Notes: generated from the sequence alone by a model not told the origin. A stretch of 64,000 bases of DNA from CAITZA01 sp937915285 (GCA_036821825.1 DAISIV010000003.1:74894-138893); one strand, 5' to 3'. Positions 33,606-43,975 are shown, counted from the stretch's first letter. A program made the numbers and translations.

Positions 33606-34580
33606 TTACTGAAGATTAAGACGAACAAGGTTTCGAGTTGCTGTCTGCGCATCCTGGATGATTCGGTCAAAAAGTTCTTTCATGGTTGGGATGTCATTAC
33701 ACCGCCCCACACATTGTCCGCACGAAATGACTCCTGCATCCAGGTTACCTTGCTCATACATTTTTCTGGCCTTTTCACCTCCGACTACGCTGATAAGTTC
33801 CTGCAACGTGCAGTTTTTTGCCTCCATCTCTGAACATTTCATGGCTGCAGAATTTATCCAGACTCTGTGTGTGGAGCCTACCGATCTCATTACCAGCATG
33901 GTGTCCGACTCCTCGGCGCTAAGAAGGGCCATCTTGAGTTTCTCATGAATCGGAGATTCCTTCGTTGTCAGAAGCCTTGTGCCCATAATGACCCCCTCAG
34001 CCCCGAGCGCCAGCATGGCTGCCAAACTCTTGCCATCACACACCCCACCACCGCCAACCACCGGGACGTCTACGCTTTCAACTACCTTGGGAACAAGGAC
34101 AAACGTTCCAATGTCAAGTTTGCCTGTAGCGCCTCCGTTCTCATACCCAACTACGGTTATGATATCAGCGCCCAGATCCTTAACCTTAAGCGCATAGCGA
34201 ACCCCCACGCACTTGTGCATCCATATCATTCCTGATTCCCTAAAACGTGCACACAGTTCCACCGGAGCCGAATGCCCGGACGTTTCAACTATCCTGACCC
34301 CCTTTTTCAGCATGACATCAAGATATTCGTTATTGTCAATCGGCCGCATGGAGGGGAAAAGGTTCAGATTGACGGCAAAAGGTTTGTCAGTGAGGTCCTT
34401 CACTCGGTCAATAGCGGCGCCGAATTGTTCCCTGCTCGGGAACATTGCAGATGCCATTATTCCTATCCCTCCTGCATTTGAAACGGATGCGGTAAACATG
34501 GCGTCACTTATCCACATCATGGCCCCGCCAAGTATCGGGTATTTTATATTCAGGATTTTGCAAACTCTCGTCTGGAACAT
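33606..34580 (-). CDS. Nitronate monooxygenase / FabK-like flavoprotein
   Basis: A 324-residue NPD-family TIM-barrel protein. It starts KILNIKYPILGGAMMW, has ISDAMFTASVSNAGGIGIMAS, then ITVVGYENGGATGK, VPVVGGGGVCDGKSLAAMLALGAEGVIMGTRLL for FMN phosphate binding. Bacterial members are either nitronate monooxygenases or enoyl-ACP reductases (FabK); in anaerobes other reductase roles are likely. Cysteines near the C-terminus (SCGQCVGRCND) are an unusual addition that might hold metal. Start ATG with GGAGG 6 bases upstream. Last gene of a four-gene minus-strand run. Confidence 0.82.
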   Translation of the reverse strand: MFQTRVCKILNIKYPILGGAMMWISDAMFTASVSNAGGIGIMASAMFPSREQFGAAIDRVKDLTDKPFAVNLNLFPSMRPIDNNEYLDVMLKKGVRIVETSGHSAPVELCARFRESGMIWMHKCVGVRYALKVKDLGADIITVVGYENGGATGKLDIGTFVLVPKVVESVDVPVVGGGGVCDGKSLAAMLALGAEGVIMGTRLLTTKESPIHEKLKMALLSAEESDTMLVMRSVGSTHRVWINSAAMKCSEMEAKNCTLQELISVVGGEKARKMYEQGNLDAGVISCGQCVGRCNDIPTMKELFDRIIQDAQTATRNLVRLNLQ

Positions 34581-34618
34581 TCAGGACCTCCTATTACCAA
34601 AACAATCCTTGCAGCAAT

Positions 34619-35608
34619 CTACAGGCTGTAAAGTAACATCTCGTCTTTAAAAACGGTTGAGACCAGACCTCGCGTTTCAAGTATTTCCAGATGCCCCTTG
34701 ATCTCAGATAATCCGAGGAATACATCCATTCCCTTCAGATTATTGAACAATAACTGCGTCATCTGGTATCTAGTCAACCCTGGAATCGAATCGGAGTCTC
34801 TCGAATGTGAACGAAGTATTTCAATAACCTGCCTCGTTCGCTCCTCATGATGATCGAGCAAATCCTGTATTCGTTTGTGATGATTGGAGAATGGGGCCCC
34901 GTGACCAGGCATAACAGTTGTGACAGGCTTTAGAGCGAGATTGTCCAAAGTGGCTTTGTACGTTTCCAGGCTTCTGTAGCCACGGTTATCCTTTGAGGGC
35001 TTTACCTCCACGACGGGATTGGATGTTATTTTCTCCAATAGTGTGTCCCCGGAAAACAGGGTTCCATCCGATTTGTTCAGTGCGCAGGCTGACCCCGGGG
35101 AATGGCCCGGGGTATGAATAATCTCTAGATCAAAATCATCGAATGAAAAGATTTCCGATCCCTCTAGCGGTTTAGCGTCTTCAAAAGGAATGAAGTATCT
35201 TTTGAGTCGTTTGAATAGGACCTCAAGGAATTCTTCTGTCAGAGGCTCAGGGGCTCCGCTTTCATGAAAAAATTCCTTGTATTTTGTTCTCAACAGTGAG
35301 GCTCCCTGCTCACCGGAGTCCGGCATCTTTGGTGCGTCGAGCCTATGGATGAAAACCTCGGCCCCGCTCTGATCAACTACTTTATTTACCAGCCCGATGT
35401 GATCTGCATGGGCATGGGTCAACAGGACGCGTCTTATACCCCTGATGGATCCACCGGCGCTGCCTATACCTGCCTTTAGCGCCTCGAACGCATCATCCGT
35501 GTCCACTCCGGCGTCAATAAGCGTCGGATTTGAATCGTTCAGGTAGTAACAATTAACCCTGTCCAGTACAAAGGGAGTGGGAATTTCGATTCTGTTTATG
35601 GTTGTCAT
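34619..35608 (-). CDS. Metallo-beta-lactamase fold hydrolase
   Basis: From ATG 35608 this is 329 residues; the frame is open to GTG 35647, but the family normally begins just before INRIEIPTPFVLDRVNCYYL, and neither start has an ideal ribosome site. LLTHAHADHIGLV is the metal-binding HxHxDH motif; HTPGHSPGSA and SGDTLLE supply further ligands, and VMPGHGAPF the last His. C-terminal ~80 residues look like a winged-helix (YQMTQLLFNN, then SEIKGHLEILETRGLVS), as in LACTB2-like or persulfide-dioxygenase-distant relatives with a nucleic-acid-binding tail. Substrate unknown, thioesters or acyl phosphates being possible. Confidence 0.8.
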   Translation of the reverse strand: MTTINRIEIPTPFVLDRVNCYYLNDSNPTLIDAGVDTDDAFEALKAGIGSAGGSIRGIRRVLLTHAHADHIGLVNKVVDQSGAEVFIHRLDAPKMPDSGEQGASLLRTKYKEFFHESGAPEPLTEEFLEVLFKRLKRYFIPFEDAKPLEGSEIFSFDDFDLEIIHTPGHSPGSACALNKSDGTLFSGDTLLEKITSNPVVEVKPSKDNRGYRSLETYKATLDNLALKPVTTVMPGHGAPFSNHHKRIQDLLDHHEERTRQVIEILRSHSRDSDSIPGLTRYQMTQLLFNNLKGMDVFLGLSEIKGHLEILETRGLVSTVFKDEMLLYSL

Positions 35609-35680
35609 ACCTCTTGCGTGTCCCCTTTTAACGCTTTCCACCATCACATAAGCTTGCTTAGAACATCCAGGAAGAATCCA

Positions 35681-38600
35681 TCAGAGGATTGTATCCGAAT
35701 TTAACACGCTGCGGACTGTATTGACAAGATTGGCCAGATCGTATGGTTTGTTCACAAACCCTTTTGCGCCACATTTTATCCATTCTTCAGCAGGACCACC
35801 CGCGGAATAGCCGCTCACCAATATCACCTTGGCTTGAGGATCGATTCTGAGAATTTCCCCCAGACATTTCCTGCCATCCATTTCAGGCATTATCAGGTCC
35901 AGAAGGACCACGTCTATTTCATCCTGATTGGCCTTATAGACTTCCAGCGCATGTTTGCCATTATTTGCGGTGATAACGGAATAGCCTATCTCTCTAAGGT
36001 AATCAGCGCCTAAGTCCCTGACGAGATCTTCATCGTCAACCAATAGGAGGGTTCCGGACCCTATGGCTAGAGCTTGGCTCTCTTCTTGCTCTACATGGGT
36101 CAACTGATCGAACCCACGTATTGCCGGGAAATAAATGTTTAACCTGGTTCCTTTCCCCAACTCACTTTCGCATGTAATAAAACCATCATGCTGCCTGACC
36201 ATGCCGAAAACCATGGCCAACCCAAGGCCGGTTCCCTTACCAACCTCCTTGGTAGTGTAGAAAGGTTCGAACATGTGATCAATTGTTTCCCCATCCATTC
36301 CGTGGCCGGTATCAGTAACTCCCAGCATGCAGTAATAGCCTGGAACTGCGTCCAGGTGATCTTTACAGAATTCAGGGTCTAGGAACTCTCTACGGGTTTC
36401 AATCGTAAGCATCCCTCCATCCGGCATCGCGTCCCTGGCGTTCAAGGCCAGGTTCATGAGGATCTGCTTTACTTGTCCGGAGTCTGCATTGATGATCGGC
36501 AGTGACTCCTCAAGCTCAAGCTCAATTTTGATCATCTTGGGGATTGTTCTATCGAGAAGTTCAAAAATTTCTTCAATCTCATGATTGAGGTTTACGGGGC
36601 TCGTTATTGTCAGAGAATTTCTGCTAAATGCCAGGAGACCCTTTACCAGATCAGCTCCCTGACGGGCAGCGGCATGTATCTTTTCTACGTTCTTGTGATC
36701 CTTTTGCCCCAGAGATTGGCCTTCCAAAAGTAAACGGGAATAGCCCAGCACAACCTGCAACATGTTGTTAAAATCATGGGCGATCCCTCCGGCAAGAGTT
36801 CCCACGGCTTCCATTTTCTGAGACTGGGCAAGTTGCTGTTCCAGTCTCTCTCGCTCTTGCTGCGTCCTTTTGCGATCATCAATATCATGCATCAGAAATA
36901 TTCGGGATGATTTGCCATCCTGCTGAAGCATCGGAGTGCTTACAATATTGTACCATCGGTCATCATACGGGCTAAGTAACTCTGAGCGGTAGTTTTCCAT
37001 AGAGGCGAATTTTTCATTATTGCACCAGGGACATATTTCGTTTAACCCGTGAACGACCTTGTGGCATTTGTGGCCTACAGGGTTGTATCCGGTCCGATCT
37101 ATGAGCCGCTGATTGGCGAATTGAATCACATGCTCAGCAGAGGAGATATGAATCAGCCCTTCAAAAGCCTCCACAACAGCCTGATATTTCATTTGGGCTT
37201 CGAGTACAGCAGCTTCGAGCTGTTTTCGTTCAGTAACATTCCTGGCTATGCAGTGGGTTCCCTGGGGAACCCCATCCTTTTTTATGATCCGGCTAGTCAC
37301 TTCTAGCCAAACCGGATTTCCTTCACTCGACAGGGCAATTACCTCGTAAGGCCCAGTGTAAGCGGTGTCGTCCTCAAGCATTATCTGGATTTTCCGCTCC
37401 ACGATGTCGCGGAAGTCCGGATCGACCATTGAGTCAAAACCCATTTCCAGGAACTCTTCAGGTGAATAGCCCAATACTGACGTTACAACGCCGTTGACCG
37501 AAGAGAAGCGCCCATTCATGTCCCGCGTGAAAATGAGGTCTGAAGCATGCTCGAACAGGTCACGATATCGCTCTTCGCTCTCACGAAGGGATTCCTCAAC
37601 ACCTGCCCTGACCTTGATTTCTTTTTGGAGCATGAGGTTCGTTTGCGCAAGCTCACTGGTTCGGGCCTGAACCCTGAGTTCAAGGTTCGCTCTAGCCTCC
37701 TGTAGAGCGCCGTATATCTTTGACTGCTCCTTGAGGCTTCTGAATATCAAGGTCAGCATAATCATAAGACATGTCAGCAGGCCGGCAAAAACCATTGCCC
37801 ATAAATGAGTGGCATACCCTGCCAGGTAATCCTCCGAAGGCGCCACCCTGATTACATAAAAAGGAACTCCGGGGATCTGACCTCCGGCAACTATCAGTCG
37901 CCTTCCAACTCCGTGTAAATTGGCGCCTGCAACCTCCTGCGCTACAAACCCCACCATTGACTGCAACGGAAAACCTAGCGTTTCAGCGACAGTGTTTCCA
38001 AGGAATTGTTGTGGACCCACAACAATAACCCCTGAGGCTTCTGCAATGACGTAAAATTCTTTCAATTCAGGCGAATCACCGACCTCAATCTGTGACCTGA
38101 TCGTGGCGAGATCGAGCTTCATCATCAGGTAGCCATTGACTTCGCCTTTATAAATGACGCGCATGACAACAAACGCTTCCCACTCCGCATGATTCAGGAA
38201 TGCCGTAAATAGGGGAAATCTTGTGGATCCTGAAATCGATTTCTTGATACCGTCCAAATTGGCAGCGTTTTCAGACGTTGGACTTGTCTGGGTGATGACC
38301 CGCATGTCCCTGGAGTCTAGAAGGGTAATATGCTCGAAGATCGGAAGGTTCCTGCTCTGAAGGGTTTTCTGAAAACGCTCGAATTCATCCCTGATCTCTG
38401 AAACTGACACAGATAGCCCATATTCCATTGACATTCCAAGGGCCTTGTTCTGGTAATACGCATGAAGGGCCTTGCTCTTTGAGAGAGTTTCAACATCACT
38501 GCGAAGCCGCTCAAAATATCCGTCAAGGTTGGCTGCCCTGGTTCTGGCCTCCTGTGAGAACGATTTCCTGCTCGCCTCCGCCAGTAAGCTTGAGGATTGA

Positions 38601-38722
38601 TAAACCCTAACCATGAGGTAGGCCACGACAAGGGCGAGGATTGCAAAAACCACTCCGAAAACCCGGTAGGGCTTTACAAAACCCGGCCAACCCTGAGGCA
38701 GTTTTACAGAATCCGGTTTCAT
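35681..38722 (-). CDS. Hybrid sensor histidine kinase with two PAS domains and a receiver domain
   Basis: A 1013-residue membrane kinase. TM1 about 21-42, a periplasmic Cache-like sensor (about 45-300), TM2 about 305-327, a coiled coil, PAS1 (about 385-505), PAS2 (about 510-625, with GHKCHKVVHGLNEICPWC, a Cys-rich insert that might bind a metal or sense redox), then HisKA with GGIAHDFNNML (phosphorylated His), HATPase motifs (LNARDAMPDGG, GHGMDGETIDHMFEPFYTTK, GTGLGLAMVFGMV) and a C-terminal receiver (LLVDDEDLV, LLDLIMPEMDG with the phosphoacceptor Asp, VNKPYD). No DNA-binding regulator is encoded nearby, so phosphate must go on elsewhere. It lies 21 bases after the solute-binding gene. Confidence 0.9.
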   Translation of the reverse strand: MKPDSVKLPQGWPGFVKPYRVFGVVFAILALVVAYLMVRVYQSSSLLAEASRKSFSQEARTRAANLDGYFERLRSDVETLSKSKALHAYYQNKALGMSMEYGLSVSVSEIRDEFERFQKTLQSRNLPIFEHITLLDSRDMRVITQTSPTSENAANLDGIKKSISGSTRFPLFTAFLNHAEWEAFVVMRVIYKGEVNGYLMMKLDLATIRSQIEVGDSPELKEFYVIAEASGVIVVGPQQFLGNTVAETLGFPLQSMVGFVAQEVAGANLHGVGRRLIVAGGQIPGVPFYVIRVAPSEDYLAGYATHLWAMVFAGLLTCLMIMLTLIFRSLKEQSKIYGALQEARANLELRVQARTSELAQTNLMLQKEIKVRAGVEESLRESEERYRDLFEHASDLIFTRDMNGRFSSVNGVVTSVLGYSPEEFLEMGFDSMVDPDFRDIVERKIQIMLEDDTAYTGPYEVIALSSEGNPVWLEVTSRIIKKDGVPQGTHCIARNVTERKQLEAAVLEAQMKYQAVVEAFEGLIHISSAEHVIQFANQRLIDRTGYNPVGHKCHKVVHGLNEICPWCNNEKFASMENYRSELLSPYDDRWYNIVSTPMLQQDGKSSRIFLMHDIDDRKRTQQERERLEQQLAQSQKMEAVGTLAGGIAHDFNNMLQVVLGYSRLLLEGQSLGQKDHKNVEKIHAAARQGADLVKGLLAFSRNSLTITSPVNLNHEIEEIFELLDRTIPKMIKIELELEESLPIINADSGQVKQILMNLALNARDAMPDGGMLTIETRREFLDPEFCKDHLDAVPGYYCMLGVTDTGHGMDGETIDHMFEPFYTTKEVGKGTGLGLAMVFGMVRQHDGFITCESELGKGTRLNIYFPAIRGFDQLTHVEQEESQALAIGSGTLLLVDDEDLVRDLGADYLREIGYSVITANNGKHALEVYKANQDEIDVVLLDLIMPEMDGRKCLGEILRIDPQAKVILVSGYSAGGPAEEWIKCGAKGFVNKPYDLANLVNTVRSVLNSDTIL

Positions 38723-38743
38723 CTCATTGACAAATTATCAGGA

Positions 38744-39613
38744 TTACCATTCAGGAAAATGGTCATAAAGTCTCGGATAATATTTTGTTATAAGTTCCCT
38801 CTTCTTGCCGCTGTCATCGAGCTGTTTGAGAAATGCATCGAAAGATTTTTGTAATTCCGGTGAGTTCTTGGGAATTCCGAACGCCATAAGTTGTCGATCC
38901 GTGATAGGGCCAAGCACCTTAATCTTACCCGGATTCTTTATCAGGGCGAACATGGCGTCTGGAGCGTCCTGAAGTGTGATCTCATACTCTCCTTTTATCA
39001 CGGCAGCCGGCAAATCGTTCAGAAGCAGTCCTTCCTTGTATGCTGGGAAAGATCCAGGCAGATCGTAAGAAGCAGGATCCAGGCAAGTGTCCCTGATCCC
39101 AAGTATCTGTCTTCCCACAAGTAGTTTCTTGGTTTCCATTACATCCATGGCTGGATTGGCGCTTGGCTGGATTGGCCTTAGATCACTTTTTGCGGAAGCG
39201 ACAACCCAAACCGCTGACGGGAAATACGGAGTGGAGAAATTTATCAATTCTTGGCGCCATGGGAGAACTGTAAGTCCATTTCCAACAATGTCACCTCTTA
39301 CAGGAGAATCCCCGGTGATCTCAACCATGTCGCCTTTTAGAACAAACTTTTTGCCGGACAGGTCGCTGATTACATCTTCCCATGTCGTGGGAACATATTC
39401 ATACCTCACCCCGATAGAGGAGGCGTAAAGCTTCAGAATCTCTACATCCAGGCCATCGCCATCACCACTGACAAAGTTCGAGTAGGGCACTCCGAGATGC
39501 CGCAAAACACCTGAAGCCTTGATCTCAGCCAAATCAGCCCTTGCGCCAGTTGAAAATCCAGCAATGCACCCCAAAGCCGCCAAAACCATCAGGAAGACTC
39601 TCAACATGACCAT
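38744..39613 (-). CDS. Periplasmic solute-binding protein, family 3
   Basis: A 289-residue exported protein. Signal peptide about 1-26 (cleavage after ARA). The type II periplasmic-binding fold is seen in IKASGVLRHLGVPYSNFV, GDGLDVEILKLYASSIGVRYEYVP, and the long C-terminal lobe ending ALIKNPGKIKVLGPI, then IPKNSPELQKSFDAFLKQL. Members bind amino acids or related small ligands. No ABC permease genes accompany it. It is immediately followed by a hybrid kinase with a periplasmic sensor, so it may deliver a ligand to that kinase rather than to a transporter. Start ATG after GGGAGAGG. Confidence 0.85.
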   Translation of the reverse strand: MVMLRVFLMVLAALGCIAGFSTGARADLAEIKASGVLRHLGVPYSNFVSGDGDGLDVEILKLYASSIGVRYEYVPTTWEDVISDLSGKKFVLKGDMVEITGDSPVRGDIVGNGLTVLPWRQELINFSTPYFPSAVWVVASAKSDLRPIQPSANPAMDVMETKKLLVGRQILGIRDTCLDPASYDLPGSFPAYKEGLLLNDLPAAVIKGEYEITLQDAPDAMFALIKNPGKIKVLGPITDRQLMAFGIPKNSPELQKSFDAFLKQLDDSGKKRELITKYYPRLYDHFPEW

Positions 39614-39816
39614 GAACCTCTCCCAGAAAATTAACGAGACTCAGCACACCCTCGTCAAGTAGATAGTATAACAAAGAACCCCAACATCAAAAAGCCACCA
39701 CACAATTTTTTGGTGAAATTAATTATTTGAAAGGACGGGATTTAAGATTTTAGCAGACGGGACGTAAAACAATGGTTCTTACAGACACAAGTCATGCGGA
39801 ATCTAACGTGCTTCAT

Positions 39817-41466
39817 TTATTGAGACTTGCCGACAAAAACTGGTGGATTGTTGTCATCACCGTGGCGAATCTCCGGCTCAACCTGAAGGTCCTGCCGTTG
39901 TGGTCCATGGGGACCGTAAACTGGAGACTCCATCGTAAACATTGTCAATGAGCCGAATCTGGATTCCCTGAAACTCAGTCTGTCACTGTAAGCTATCAGA
40001 GAGGCCTCAATGTTCTTTTCATGACCGACTATTGTCGCAAGAGGTGGATCATTCTCAAACAGGGCGCTCAATGTGTGAGAGGAAACTCCCCTCACCTTGC
40101 TCAGAGTCGCAGGATCGATCAGATTGCCCAACCGAAAAATGAAAGGTCCAGTTGCAAATTCCGGATATATTTGCATTCCGGACTCGACCGCATACAATGG
40201 AGAGAGTGTGGCTATTTTGCCGTTCTTATGATCTGCTCCTAACTCAACCCTGATTTTTTCGGACACCGCATGGACTTGAACCGGAGTCCATGATTCGATC
40301 CGCGTGAACCTGCCAAACCTTTCGGCAAAGGCCACGGAAGCTGACCCTATTATGACAACCAAACCAAGACAGGCCAGACCTTTCTCCAGATACGCCCAGC
40401 GATTGATCGGAAATCTTTTTAGCATCACACATCCCAGAATTATGGCAAAGGGAAAACCTGCTGAAAAGTAATACACGAATGATGGCAATGGGATGACGGC
40501 CACAAATAACCCTGTGATCAATAACATGGCGCTCAGAGCGCCCATCGGGTCCCGCATCAGCCCCTTCACGCCTTTTTTCAATGAATCAGGGAAGGCATTG
40601 AGAGCTATGAGCGCCAGAATTCCTGCGAAAGCCAGATTGGCCGGGTATTTTAAAAAAATGCTTACTACGGAGTCGAGCCTCTGAACAATATTGAAACCGG
40701 GATCGAAACCACGCCAGTGAGAATTAAGGATGTGGTAATCAAAATTGTTGAAAATGAACTGATCAGGGTAGTTGATAAGGTAATGTCCCACCGGAAAAAG
40801 GCCGACCAAAAACCCCATCAATAAAGGTCCAGCCTGTTCTACAACTTTTTTCCAGGCAAATTCATACCGCGGGAAAATTACCGAGCAAACCAGGAACGGA
40901 AAAATAAACGGAGCATAATAAAGTTTTGCCCCAACAGCCAAAGCCAGGGTGAGGCCAAGACAGAACATTTGAGGCAAACGAAGCTCCGGTCTCTTCATGA
41001 CATGCTGAAATATCAGCATTCCAAGAAGCGTCGCAGCCATCGGCATCATGTAATTGGCCGCTTCAGCCCCTATATCCTGGATAAAATATGAAAAACCGAA
41101 AACAAGCGCCGACAGATGAGAAATCGCATAGTCATTGGTTATTCTGAACACCAATATCCAGAGTAACCAACAGCAGGCGACAGTGAAAAATAATGTGACG
41201 AGCCTGCTCACCAGCAAGAGGTGTTCAGCCTGGACCACCCTAAAAACGGCATCGTAGAGAATTGGTAGATAAGGCATCTGCAAGAACGCGAAATCCCGGT
41301 ATATCTCCATGTTTCTGGCTAAATGAGCCGCCGTGACATACATGTGCTCATTGTGGTCCAAGGGCAGCGTCATGGTGTTCACAATAAAATATAAAAAGAG
41401 AAAAACTGCGCAGACTATACCTGTAGCCATTGGCTTGCGCTGCATCTTGTTGATAACATTATCCAT
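39817..41466 (-). CDS. GT-C-like polytopic membrane protein
   Basis: A 549-residue integral membrane protein with about 10-11 transmembrane segments and a soluble C-terminal ~170 residues. LPLDHNEHMYVTAAHLARNMEIYRDF in the first periplasmic loop has an acidic motif and position like the catalytic loop of PMT/ArnT-type (GT39/GT83-like) glycosyltransferases that use polyprenyl-phosphate sugars. YYAPFIFPF and the following segments fit that topology. The acceptor is unknown. Resembles the two large membrane proteins at 59754 and 61813. No strong ribosome site. Confidence 0.65.
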   Translation of the reverse strand: MDNVINKMQRKPMATGIVCAVFLFLYFIVNTMTLPLDHNEHMYVTAAHLARNMEIYRDFAFLQMPYLPILYDAVFRVVQAEHLLLVSRLVTLFFTVACCWLLWILVFRITNDYAISHLSALVFGFSYFIQDIGAEAANYMMPMAATLLGMLIFQHVMKRPELRLPQMFCLGLTLALAVGAKLYYAPFIFPFLVCSVIFPRYEFAWKKVVEQAGPLLMGFLVGLFPVGHYLINYPDQFIFNNFDYHILNSHWRGFDPGFNIVQRLDSVVSIFLKYPANLAFAGILALIALNAFPDSLKKGVKGLMRDPMGALSAMLLITGLFVAVIPLPSFVYYFSAGFPFAIILGCVMLKRFPINRWAYLEKGLACLGLVVIIGSASVAFAERFGRFTRIESWTPVQVHAVSEKIRVELGADHKNGKIATLSPLYAVESGMQIYPEFATGPFIFRLGNLIDPATLSKVRGVSSHTLSALFENDPPLATIVGHEKNIEASLIAYSDRLSFRESRFGSLTMFTMESPVYGPHGPQRQDLQVEPEIRHGDDNNPPVFVGKSQ

Positions 41467-41854
41467 TAATTATTAAAGCCTTCAGGTGAATGTCAGCCTC
41501 ACAATGAGTGACAGTGACCGAGCAGTTTGTAGATATTTCATGATTACGCATTTGAAAACTGTAGATACAGCTTTCTATGAGACATCATTTTTATGGATTG
41601 AGTCAAGCCAAAAAATAGTTCCTTGACGAGATGATTACGACAATGTGACTATTATAATGGGAGCATACTGATATAATTGGGCTGGAATCTCGGGAAATGG
41701 GGAAACGAGCATGGCAAGTCGTGTCGTTCGGGATGCCCTCATGGAGACAATCACGATCGACGTCCATTTTTTTTACTTCGGAATGTAATATTCAGCGGCC
41801 GTTTACGAACTGTTTCTTTATGAGGCTGAAAAGTTTCAGTAAAGGGGAAATCAG
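41467..41854. other. Divergent intergenic region
   Basis: 388 bases between the minus-strand GT-C-like gene and the plus-strand DUF4139 gene. It has a TTGACG at 41623 and a TATAAT at 41653, but these are 24 bases apart, too far for a standard promoter. No gene, hairpin terminator or repeat seen. Confidence 0.35.
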
Positions 41855-43975
41855 ATGAAAAAGACAGTTAGCGCCCTGATCATGATCTGTTTGTGGGCTT
41901 CGTTTGTTTTTGGAAACACGGAATACAAGAATGCGCCAAGCCTGCCCATCACCAAAGTAGTCTTGTACAAGCACGGCCTTGGTTATTTCGAGAGAGAGGC
42001 TAAAGTCAACGGGAATAGCCTTCTTTCCTTTGCTTTCCGGGAGGAACAGATGAAGGATTTGTTGACGAGCTTCTTCGCTGTTGATCTCGGGAAAGGCCGG
42101 ATCACTTCGATACGGTATGACACTAGAGACCCTTTGTCCCGGCAGCTTCAGGATGTTCTGGTCAAGGTTCCAGAAGACGCGGCACTTAGCCAGTTCATGC
42201 TTCAGTTGAAAGGGGCCGTTATCAATGTCAAGGCGGCCGGTGAGACCACAGAGGGACGTGTCATGGGCATTGAGCCAATCCACGAAACGGTGAACAACGT
42301 TTCTGTAAAGAAGGGCTACCGGCTTCTGCTAATGACTTCCAAGGCCCAGATTCGATCTGTTGACCTTTTTTCAATCACCGAATTTTCCATTGCTGATGAA
42401 TCCTTGAGGAATGAGTTGGGAAGGTTCCTTGATCTATCACTGGAAAGCAGAAGAGCCGATCGCAAGAAACTTACGGTTAGCGCGGCTGGCGAGGGAGACC
42501 GGCAGGTTAGAGTTGGCTACCTTATAGGAATGCCGATTTGGAAATGCACTTACCGTGTAATTTTCGACGATAAGAACAAAGCCAACCAGGCGCTTCTACA
42601 GGGTTGGGCGTTGGCAGAAAACAACACCGAGGACGACTGGAAGGACATCAAAATCGCCTTCGTGGCGGGGAACCCAATTTCCTATGTCATGGACCTGTAT
42701 TCCCCATATTATGTAAAGCGTCCTCAGGTTCAGATTCCCGGGTTCCAGGATCTCGGACTGGATTGGTCCAGAATGTCAGGACCGGACCTGGCTGATGAAA
42801 CAGTCTTGCTCAGTCCGAAAAGGGAAAAGCGTCCAGCCTCCCCTCCATTGGCTGTGGGAGGAAAGTCCGCCAGAGCCCAGTTGAAAGACCAGGCTTCTCC
42901 TCGTTCCACTGCGGCCTATCGGGCAGGAGCCGATGAGGAAGAAGAATCCAAGTCAATTGCAGAAACACTCTCAGGCGCCTATGACGCCCAAACTCATGCC
43001 GCAAGAATTGGAGAACTGTTCAGTTATGAGCCCAAAGAAAGAATCTCTATCCCGCGTGGGCAGGCCGCAATGGTGCCGATTCTCTCCACTCCGGTTTCAG
43101 GAAAACGTGTAATCTATTACAAAGCAGACTTCTCTCCAAAACCTCTGAACGCGTTTGTGCTCCAAAACGGTTCAGACCTAACTCTGGAGGCCGGTCCTGT
43201 CACTTTTTTCGAGGGCAGCGCTTCCCTCGGAGAAGGCATTCTCACCAGCACACTGGCCTCAGGAAGCCAGGAGGTAGTTCCCTACGCGGTGGATGTAACT
43301 GTTGATGTGGTTACTCAGGAAAAGTCTAAACGGGAACCGGTCGTAAAAGCCCGGTTGGTCGATGGAATCCTGACGCTTACTTCAGCGGAAACACTTACTA
43401 ATAGCTGGAAGATAACCAACCGCGGCAAGGAATCGGCCAACCTCTGGCTCCACCAACCCAAAAAAGCAGGATATAGGCTTTCAAAACCTGAAAAAGCTCT
43501 CAAGGAAGTAGACAGGCATTACAGATTTGAAATTCCTCTCAAAGCCTCTGAAACAGTCGACTTCGTGGTGGAGGAAAAGCGGGACATTTCTGAGACTGTC
43601 CACATAGCAAAGTGCAATGAGGAACAGGTTCGTCTCTACATGTCACAATCGACGCTGTCCAAGGGGGCAAGAACTTTCCTGAAAGAGGTAGGGGACATAA
43701 TGGTCAGGAAGGCTTCCCTCCAACGAGAAATCAACGACCTGAACCAACAGTCCAAAAGGCTTTCTGATGAACAGACTAGAATCCGTGCTAACCTGCAGGC
43801 ACTAACATCCAATCAACCTAAGGAGCTAGAACTAAGAGGCAAATGGGTAGCGGCTCTGGCCACCAATGAGACTCAACTCTCTGATTGCCGTGCGAAACTT
43901 GATGAAGCAGGAACACAGATCACAAAGACAGAAGAAGCCCTCTCCAGAAAAATTAAAGATTACAAGGATGAGTAG
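41855..43975 (+). CDS. DUF4139 domain-containing exported protein
   Basis: A 706-residue protein. Residues 1-20 are a signal peptide. ITKVVLYKHGLGYFEREAKV opens an N-terminal beta domain typical of the DUF4139 family; VGYLIGMPIWKCTYRVIFD, then LLQGWALAENNTEDDWKDIKIAFVAGNPISY, is the DUF4139 core. A low-complexity linker (about 320-375) and a beta-rich second half follow, ending in a coiled coil (about 615-705). Family role is unknown; likely a periplasmic or surface protein. It is a single gene with no obvious partner; convergent with the next minus-strand gene. Confidence 0.85.
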   Translation: MKKTVSALIMICLWASFVFGNTEYKNAPSLPITKVVLYKHGLGYFEREAKVNGNSLLSFAFREEQMKDLLTSFFAVDLGKGRITSIRYDTRDPLSRQLQDVLVKVPEDAALSQFMLQLKGAVINVKAAGETTEGRVMGIEPIHETVNNVSVKKGYRLLLMTSKAQIRSVDLFSITEFSIADESLRNELGRFLDLSLESRRADRKKLTVSAAGEGDRQVRVGYLIGMPIWKCTYRVIFDDKNKANQALLQGWALAENNTEDDWKDIKIAFVAGNPISYVMDLYSPYYVKRPQVQIPGFQDLGLDWSRMSGPDLADETVLLSPKREKRPASPPLAVGGKSARAQLKDQASPRSTAAYRAGADEEEESKSIAETLSGAYDAQTHAARIGELFSYEPKERISIPRGQAAMVPILSTPVSGKRVIYYKADFSPKPLNAFVLQNGSDLTLEAGPVTFFEGSASLGEGILTSTLASGSQEVVPYAVDVTVDVVTQEKSKREPVVKARLVDGILTLTSAETLTNSWKITNRGKESANLWLHQPKKAGYRLSKPEKALKEVDRHYRFEIPLKASETVDFVVEEKRDISETVHIAKCNEEQVRLYMSQSTLSKGARTFLKEVGDIMVRKASLQREINDLNQQSKRLSDEQTRIRANLQALTSNQPKELELRGKWVAALATNETQLSDCRAKLDEAGTQITKTEEALSRKIKDYKDE

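Noticed and set aside
41623..41658. TTGACG and TATAAT as a promoter for the DUF4139 gene
   Set aside because: The spacer is 24 bases, outside the usual 16-19.
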